From Panorpa germanica (Eukaryota; Arthropoda; Insecta; Mecoptera; Panorpidae), in the NCBI GenBank assembly GCA_963678705.1, contig OY783206.1, forward strand, positions 22,331,807 through 22,395,806: a DNA stretch of 64,000 nt. The letters run 5' to 3'. Below are positions 48,401 through 58,126 of this stretch, one piece after another (position 1 is the stretch's first letter; each line of letters begins with the position of its first letter). The notes beneath the pieces are model-generated. The model saw only the letters and a list, made by a program, of their open reading frames with translations. It made no database searches and was not told the DNA's origin. Made by a program: the position numbers and the translations under genes.

Positions 48401-51400
48401 ATTTTTGAGGCCCGGACCTTAAATTAAATTCACCATCTACTATGTCTAAATATTACTGCATATATCTGTTATCCTTGTTTATCAAGCGATGTATCTCTTT
48501 CACTCTTTTGTCAGTACAACACAAATTCAATCCATTTTGTATCGCCCAACTCTTGAATCTTAACATCTAGCGAGCTGCACTAACGAGTCGCTACATTCTG
48601 CTGGTTTACCCCCCCCACTGAAAATACTACAATTATTATTTGTTTGTTAATACACCACTGTAGTATTGCATCTGCTCCATATTATATTATATTATAGTTA
48701 ACCCTCAAATTTTAGGGTGTTAACCCTTTTTAAATGTAACTGATAGTTTTACTGAATAAATAATGACGCCATTTTTATCAGAACGAGCTTGACTTTTCAA
48801 ATTATTTAAAATTAACTTATATAATAGTGATTTTTTATTTAATCATCCCTTATTTGTACACAACCCCTCTCTGATTTTAATCTATGTATTAGAGTTCATA
48901 AAAAGCTATTCAATTTTTTAACAAAAGGTAAATTATTTCTATTAACTTTATGTAAGCTTCCCTATTATATATTTATATATATATACTTATATATATAAAT
49001 TCATAAATTTGCATTACACAGTAAAAATAACTTGAAAAAAATCAGCAACCTGGTTGTGATTCGAATCACAGACCTTTATCTTTGTACTATAACAAACATC
49101 TAAATATTATAATACTAAATTTAAATACTAATGCATTTAAAAACTAAAACTAAAACATTGCAAGCAACGCATATTCTGTTCTTTAGCTAAAAATTAAAAC
49201 ATAAAGTCTTGGACAGTGCTAATTTCTTAATATATTTGCCACATCTTTATTTGAAATGTATTATACGACCATCTAATTTACGATAACCCCACTTTTTATT
49301 ATGGTACGGTCAACGCCGCGTAGTTTATATATTAATTAGATAGTCATATTTGTAAAATGCATGTTTTAATTAAAGCTCACCTTTTCTTTTATAGAAAAAC
49401 AAGTAATTAAACGACGCAAATATTTTCTACTATCTATCCTTTTCTAACACATATATTTATTTTTATATAATATCATTGTATTATCCATATTCATTAATTA
49501 AATAAAAGAAGAAAATATATAATATTGCTATTTCTTTCTAACTCATTTAAAGTTATATATATATCTATCTCTATCTACTGATAAAATCTTTTATTCTTTC
49601 ATTATCCATATGTTTTATTTTTATTTTTGAGGTTATAAATTATTCTATAGTAATATAAGGGCATACTTAATTAAATTAATTACTGTTAAAGAATGTTTTT
49701 AGTAAAAAATGTTATGTCGTTTGTTGTTAACGTTCTAAAATGGCGTAATTCCAATTAATTCGTTTAACAGGTTTATTAGTTACGACCAGGGACGATTCTG
49801 AAGGAAGAGCTGTTAAAAAATGAGCTGTTATAATTACCAAGCGATATGTAATACAATTTGCTTCGTTTAGGCAGTATTTTCCTTGTTTCTTCATGTAAAT
49901 CTGCATTTAAATTTGAAGGTCTAGAATGCAGAGTGCCTCCATTCGGCTGTAGAAAACATAACCTTAAAATATTTCACACGACAATTTTAATACGTCTTTA
50001 ATACGATATCTAATATACTAGGGTTTAGTCACGGGTTCGATTTAAACAGTATTACAAAAATATATTAACAATATCAGAATAAAAACTCACATATAAAACG
50101 TATTAAACGCCATTTTAAACTTGAAATTGATAATACCAACAAATAAAAAATAAAAACAACCAGCAAACCAATACGGCGCGGGATTTAATATTGGATTTAT
50201 ATGCCATTATTTATTAATATCCTTATATCATATCAAAGCTAATAGCAATAAAAAATATATAAGTTTTTATTTGTTTTTCTTTGTGTTTGTTAATATGGAA
50301 CAAACATATGTTCTTGAATTTCTTCTGTAGGGTTCACATTTGCGTGTTCTGGTCCGAATATTTGCATCGGCCATGCGTTGGCGACTATGACATTAAAACA
50401 TAACCTACAATGCTCAGTGTGAACGTATTTGAACGTTTATTACCCTTAGTTTACAATTTTGGTCATGTATTTTTGTTATAGTAAACAAGTCGCTGTAATA
50501 ACCTAACTCTTATTTTGTTTAAACGTTTTTTTTAAAGGTTGTAAATATATTACTTTAGTAAGTAACATTATAAACTTTTACATACCATTATTAACATAAA
50601 TTCATAAATTCACTTCTTTAATTTTGTATTTAGTTTAAATTTTATAACATATGGGACCATTTTCTCTGCACCATTTTTAATTTAGAATTTAATTCACGTT
50701 TTCTTTGTTTCTCCAGTACCTTACAACTATTTTATAACCTCTAAAATGTGACAATCATTTAAAATGCAGTAGGATTTATTTTAAAAAGAAGTTCAATGTC
50801 AGTTTGTCAAAATAAAGAAGTAAAAACAATTTCTATTACTAATTGTTATTAAAAACAGCAATTTTAGTTATTCCAAATTTAATTTTGTTCAACTGTCGAA
50901 CAGTCAAAATTTATATTTTCCAATAGTTGATGCAGTTAAAAATAAATATTATTAAAAAAAAAAAAAAAAAAAAATTTATATTACTAACGACGCATGCGCA
51001 CCAACTATAATAACTAACCTCAAATTAAAACACGAATGTGACAAGGAAATCTAGATTAAAATAATAATGAAAAACGTAAATTTAATATCAAAACAGTGAG
51101 TGGAAATGAGGTTTTACACTTAAATGCAAAACCCGGGCCACATTTTTTATAATAGAACACGATAAAATCTATAGGACCAACTCATTCACCAACTGAGCAA
51201 CTTTTAAGCAAGTTAAATAATTATTCTTTAACTTATAATCTAATTTATCTCTTTAATTCATGTCCTATTTAGACTAAATAATGTCCATAATTTTAATATC
51301 ACATATTCCAGTATATAATACATAATAACCTAATGAGTTTTTAATTGCTATTTCTACCGCTAGAGGCGCTGTTCTGTAATTTGATATAATTTCATGTAAT

Positions 51401-54400
51401 ATTATATTTTAAATTATTCTACAACTATTATTTATTTATTCTATCTAAAGTAATCATCATACCGAAGATGTAGATTCTTAGAATATTTTTTTATAATGTC
51501 TGAAAGCCGTAATTTATATAAAATTAAGGAAAAATGTATAAAAAAAGAACAATCGTATGTACGAGTATGTATGATTAGTCTAATGTGTGGGAAAAGGATG
51601 ATATGCGTAGAAAGAGATAGATGCTGTAATTATATTGCTAATTTACTATGAACGATCTATGTTCATGTTAAATTATTACATGCTATTTTAGGTTATGTTT
51701 CTTGTTAACTGAAAATTAGGTTTTGTTAAAAAATATTAACGGATTCTTATTTAATGATTTCAACTGTTTCAATTTTTACCGGCGTCTTTACCCAAACGTT
51801 TTTAGATTGCTAGATTATTTAAGATTTCTTTTCCAAATCAACGTCTGTAAACCAGAGGCTCTCTGCTGGGTAACTCGATGTATATAAACAATACAATTAA
51901 TTTGTCGATATCCCAAAGTCCAAATTCTCCATTGTTCTTTTATAAAATCGAAAACACTAAATGCAAATATACAGAAAGATCAACAAAAACCTTTCATCCC
52001 AATACACTTTGGAATCAATTGGAATATATTGGTCAATTTGTAGTTTCAAACGGCCAAAGAACGTTTGAGACAGAGGCCATCTTGCCATCTTGCGGTGTTC
52101 ACCTTTATTACACTTAAGGCGCAATTTCTTTCGCTTTTGTAAACCTATATCTACACCAAACGATCTCTGAATTTCAATTGATTCTCAATCCGACGGCGAT
52201 TCGCTGCTTTGTTATATTATAGATTTTTGTTTCTAAAATTGAATAAATTTAATATTTTAATATAAAAAACCCGTCGGATTTTGATGATCAGTGAAACGAA
52301 CTTAAAAGTACCAAATAAATTGTCCTATTATATTCAGTATGTACATTTCATAGGGTCGGTATTTCAATCAATAGTTAAACTTCAGTTATGGCATAAATAG
52401 GTATGAAAATAGGTATTTTATTTAGTTAAGCTAAAGTTATGTTTGACTTAAACAAAAACAAGAACTAAGAAATAAAAATATTAACGTTTCATTCCTACTA
52501 ACTGTTTTAGTTTTAATATTAAATATTTCAATTCTCTGCACCATTTTTAATTTAGAATTTGATTTACATTTTCTTGGTTTTTTAGAACCTAACAATATTC
52601 AATATCCCTAAATTAAAAAAACTACGAGTATATTATATTATAACTTCCAAAATGTGACCATTCATTAAAATGCAGTAGGATTTATTTTTAAAAAAAGTTC
52701 AATGTCAGTTTATCAAAAATAGAGAAATAAAAACAATTTCTATTACTAATTGTTATTAAAAACAGCTATTTTAATTATTCCACATTCAATTTTGCCCAAC
52801 TGTCAAAATTTATGTTACTAATAACGCATGCGCACCAACTCCTATTGTGAAATCTGGATTAAAATATTAGGTAAAAACATAAATTAAATACCAAAACATT
52901 GAGTTGGAATTAGGCATAAGAATTGAAAAAGCGGTCTTATAAAAATGGCACAATTCGTTAATTTTTCAAAATATATTTATATTTTAGGCAAAATTGAACG
53001 GACCTTTCACTTTATGTCAATTGAAATTAAAATTATTTTAGATAAGAACGAACTTTCAATATGATTCTTTCAAACTTTCATATTAGTCCCAAATTTGGAA
53101 TATTAATACTGGCCCCTTTAGCAAAATATCTTTAAAACAAAGCGGAAATAACTCCTATTGTTTTAAATGGGTGAAGGTATCCTAATTTAGAAGATATAGA
53201 CACTTGAGATCGCTTGAAATCTTTAAAAAGTTACAAAATTTTCATTTTTCATTTAATGAAACCAAACATATTAAATACACGTGTCTTCATGACGGGGCGA
53301 AGTGCTAGTATTTGTTAATATATCTCATATAAATCTCTAGTGATATCTCCATGTTCGTAGCTCCCATTTAATCCATCACTGATTTTTCCCTAATTTGAAT
53401 TTTGATCTGTAAATTATTTGCATGTTAACTTTATGATGTAGTTAGTTAAACATATCCTAATAATTGACGCTACGTATGGTTTTTCCAGGTCTAGATTATC
53501 CAGGTTCAGGGTATCTACTGCAGCCCTTTAGAAAACCAAAGAGAGTGCGAACAGCATTTTCACCGTCACAACTTTTGAAACTGGAGCACGCTTTCGAAAT
53601 AAACCATTATGTGGTAGGGGCCGAGAGGAAGCAGCTCGCACAATCTCTGAGTCTCACAGAAACACAGGTAAAATTCATTAAATAATAATTTGATTAATTT
53701 ATTACGCGCGTGGACTAAGACTAAGAAATCCAAATTACAATTGAATTGGTTGTCTTGTTAATTGCCTCGTACATTGATAAAAATGTTTGAAAAATATTAG
53801 CCTTAACGATTGCTAAAGACTGTTCAAAACTAATTGCAGTAATTTTTTTTAATTTTGAACCTGATTTGTTCGTAACTAGAGGTGTTCGTAACTCGAGGTA
53901 CTACTTTATATTGTTTATCCTTGCTTTCTTGGCAACTATATACTTTTGTCTAAGACTGTCATTAGTAAAATACCTTAGTAGCATCATTCATTGACCCCTT
54001 CATCACAAAATGGTAGAAAACTTTGTAATTTATCAACTTTAGTTTAAATTAGTTCCTTAACCCCACGTAAGATGGGAGCATATGGTCATAATGTATTATA
54101 TATTTATCAACATTTATATTTTATGCTATTATTCTTATACACATGTAATATATACATATAATTATTATATTAACTTTATTACTTTGTAGTAATATCTGTA
54201 TTCAATTCCATGTGTACGGACAAATCTAACGGATAATATATTTATTATTTATGTGACAAATGTTATTATTTTATGTAAAATATATTTGAAAAAATAATTA
54301 TTTACTTACTTGCAATAACATTGTATCTAATGAGTTGTCATGAGTTTAAAAAAAAAAGATATTGGAAACAAATTAAACACATATTTTGCTAGTTTGCATA

Positions 54401-57400
54401 GCTAAAAATTGCAATTACTTTCTTCTTCAAATTTTTAGCAGCAAATTATGGAAATTATGATACGTTTTGTTATTATTCTAATTCCAACATGATGATAGCC
54501 ATCCTATCACCAAGTTAACCAAGTAAAAGCTGGAACAGTATTACAACTTTTCTGCAGTTAGTTCCCCCACCTCTGTGAATAAATCGCTTTAAATTCGCTG
54601 TCATTGCAGTAAGCAAGCCCTTACATTGTTAATTGATATTTTTGAAGATTAAAACGTGCTAGTTCAACATAGGGAAAGCAATCAGATTTAGTGCTGGTCC
54701 AGCTTAAAACTGAATCCAGCCTGTGTAGGTAATTTATTTGGATGGTTCACAACTCGGTCTTTGTATTTCACCGTTCGAGTTTTAATTTCTTGTCTCATTG
54801 TAGGTATTGCAAGATCGTGGTGCAGTCTTTCGTTTGTAATATACCACGGTGCATCTACAATCATGCGTAATGTCTTAGATTGCAATCTTTGTAAGATCTC
54901 GTTGTTTGAGTTAGCTGATGTACCCCATAAGTCCATATTGGTTTAAGTATACACTTATATATTAATAGTTTGTTTTTTATCGATAACTGTGAAGTGTTAC
55001 TCGATGAATTATAAAAAATAACCTAAGATTCTGAGATGACAATCAAAAAATGCTTAGAAGGCACGGTTTTCATATTTAATTTACGTTTCTATGTTTCTAT
55101 TTAATCTAGATTTCAGGTTTTCAGAATAGGCATTCCTTGTCACATTCGTGTTTTAATTTGAGTTTAGTTAATTTAGTTGATAATATAGTTAGTAATATAA
55201 ATTTTGACAGTTCGACAGTTGGACAGAATTGAATGAGGAATAATTAAAATTTCTGTTTTTAATAACAGTACGTAATAGAAATTGTTTTTACTTCATTATT
55301 TTTGACAAACTGACATTGAACTTCTTTTAAAAATAAATCCTACTGCATTTTGACGGATTGTCACATTTTGGAGGTTATAAAATAATATAGTTTCTTTTAA
55401 TTCAAAAACTTTGGATATTGTAAGGTTCTAAAAAACAAAGAAAACATTAATTAAATTCTAAATTAAGAACAAAATTAAATAGTGAGTGGGAATGATACTT
55501 AAAAGCTTTGACAAGCCAAACGCGGGGCACTTTGCTCTTCTCTTAGTGCTAAAATTTATATGTTATCCGCTTTGCGGACGTGTAACTTCGACTTTTATTT
55601 CTGGTGAGTTTTTCTAAAATTGTATTACTGCTTTATACAATAATTCATAGAAAAACTTTATTCAAAAATTTAGGGGTGCTTTAGTAAAATGTTTGTCTCC
55701 AATCAGAGTTCTTTAATTGTCACGGGGTTTCTCCCCTAATCGAATAATCGGACGTTACTTTTTTTAACATCATTACAACCCTGATAAAATGATATTGATG
55801 CTGTGAAAAGAGAGGAAAATGGGCTATATAAAACTATTTGTTTTTATAAATTCACTGAAAATATGGATATTATTTTATCTGCTTTTCTTAAACTCTCCAC
55901 GAGTACATCGCAGCTCTCTCCTTTTAGATGCTTGTTGGTCTACTATTTGCTTCTTACGTCACAAAATGACTAATAAATTCGCTCCAAAACTTCTTATTGT
56001 CACCAAATGACATTATTATTAAATTCACAGTCAACTACTACAGAATAATAAAAACTTGAGATACGTTTCACATTCACACCACGTCAAGAGTTGCACTAAA
56101 CTATCGATGACCAACATGTTGGTGCTCGGCTCGTGTTGGTTGTGATGATCGTGTCAAGCCGAACACTACTAACTACATTCAACGCGACTTATCTCGTATA
56201 TCTTGTTCCATTTACATTTAGGATTTTATTGCTAAATGAAAAACCAGTTCTTTTATTTTCTTATGTAGTGAATATTTGCATAAACGCCTCATGGAGCAAC
56301 TAATTTATAAATAATTATTAATTACCCGTGTCGCTAATTAGTAATGTAATTAATTGCGTTAATTAATTAACGTCCCTGAATTAATAATTTCCGGTAGATT
56401 CTCTTGTTGTATATTTATTTTTATATATCATTTAAAAAAGTATTATAGTCCAAAATCAAAATAACGACGCCATTTGTATTATTTGGAAGGAAGTGACGTA
56501 TATAATAGTTGACATGTCTTCCTTAATTTATAATACATCAACGCCATCTTTATCCGGTAAAGATTTTTATGTAAAAGAGTATTTTTTAGTTTTAATGATT
56601 ATAGTGTTCTAAATGAAGCGATACCTTTTTGATTGTCCGTCATTTTTGTTGTATGCGGTTTTTGCAGTTCATATTTGGCAAGTGTGTAGTTCAGACTTTA
56701 ACAATTGTTTAGTATATTTAATACATATTTATTTTCTAATGCAAATTAATTACATTTCATTAAATTAAATTAACTTAACAATATTCATAGATTCTAATTA
56801 CATTTAAAACTACTATCACCTTCTCATCGTGTCACTGTTACTGTACTTTTTTACTCAACTTAATTGTTTTCCTTCATGATTCTCCTCCTTTTCCTTTCTT
56901 GTTCTTTGTACCTCTATCTCCTTCTTACTAACAATTTTAAACTCTTATTTCCTCTCTAATATGCTCCAAAATTTGATTTTCTCCTTACACATGCAGCAGA
57001 CCCTTTCATCTATTTCCTCCCGACCGTTCTCTCCATGTCCCATTCTAAATTTTGCTATTCTCCTCATGCTTTTTGTTTCTTGTTCCTTTATACATATAAG
57101 CAGTTAGTTCCTTCTCCCAAATTCACCAATATTTCATTCGTTGTATTTACCTTGGTCTATAGCCGCCATCCTTTCTTATTGCTGTATGCCTCTGTGTCTT
57201 TTCGTGAACTCCTCCTTCACACTTCTTCCTCCTCCTCCTCTCATTCTCTCTACCTCTTCTACTGTTATATCATTCCTGTTATAGTAATATTTCCTTCTTT
57301 TCTTGCCTCCTTTGTCATTCTCTTTCATATCCTCTCCAGTATTATCCTCAATATCTCACTGTCCGCCTCACCCTTTTTCTGCTTCAATTCTTAAATAATT

Positions 57401-58064
57401 TAAAAGCGTATAGAAAAGAAATGAGATTTTATTTTCTGGTTAAAAGATCTGATTAACTTTAAGACGTTAAGGAAAATGATTCTGTTAACAGTTACAAAGT
57501 TATACCAACAACTAAGATAGGTTTCTACATCGCTAATCATCTAGCCACGCCATCTAACATACAATTAATTAAAGCATAAGTATTATCAAACTATTACAAA
57601 TATATTTTCAAAAATAAAACAATATATATAACCCTAATTTTATATGTATTTTAGCTCCGCCTTTTATAAATCTGTTTTATGTATAAAAAAGGGTAGTTTT
57701 TAGGGTGGAAAATGGTGGAAAGAGGGTTCATTTTAAACGCATGTTATTTCGTTGCATTTTCCTCGTTTTACACGCCGTTAACTTTGACAAATTACAGCTA
57801 TATCCGTTGTATACATATACAACAATAAAAATTGAAAAAGTTTTTTTTTTATTTTATTTTATGAGTTAGTTATTTTTGTAACATCTATATTTTTTAAATA
57901 TATTATGCTTCTGCTGACACTGCCATCTATGTATTGTGTGCTTAAATAATAAATCATATCAAACAACAATATTGAATGATAAATGAATGATTATTTTGTT
58001 CTGCATTGAAAAGTTTATGAATGTATCTAAAAATTGCAGGCGCCATTATGTATATATATATTTG

Positions 58065-58126
<62 letters not shown>

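Larger units (their letters stand above)
43197..53488 (+). other. Homeobox gene intron 1 (10.3 kb)
   Basis: It opens GTAAGA and closes TTTTTCCAG. It contains a non-LTR remnant (43989-44279), two SINE-like relics (44560 and 49010), TIR elements (47377-48142, 48246-48660), two copies of the CGCATGCGCAC family (50660, 52531) and an unassigned open frame (51878). The stretch 44870-47376 is A+T-rich with nothing recognised except short repeats of CAGACAAGG and TGTCTGAAAA near 45490-45560. So is 49120-50650. Confidence 0.6.

Noticed and set aside
50025-50050. GGGTTCGATTT resembling a tRNA B box
   Set aside because: No A box at the right spacing and no acceptor or anticodon stems; not a tRNA gene.
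57035-57394. 119-codon + strand frame rich in Phe, Ser and Leu
   Set aside because: It is the shadow of a purine-rich retrotransposon fragment on the other strand; the C/T-rich sequence avoids stops by composition.
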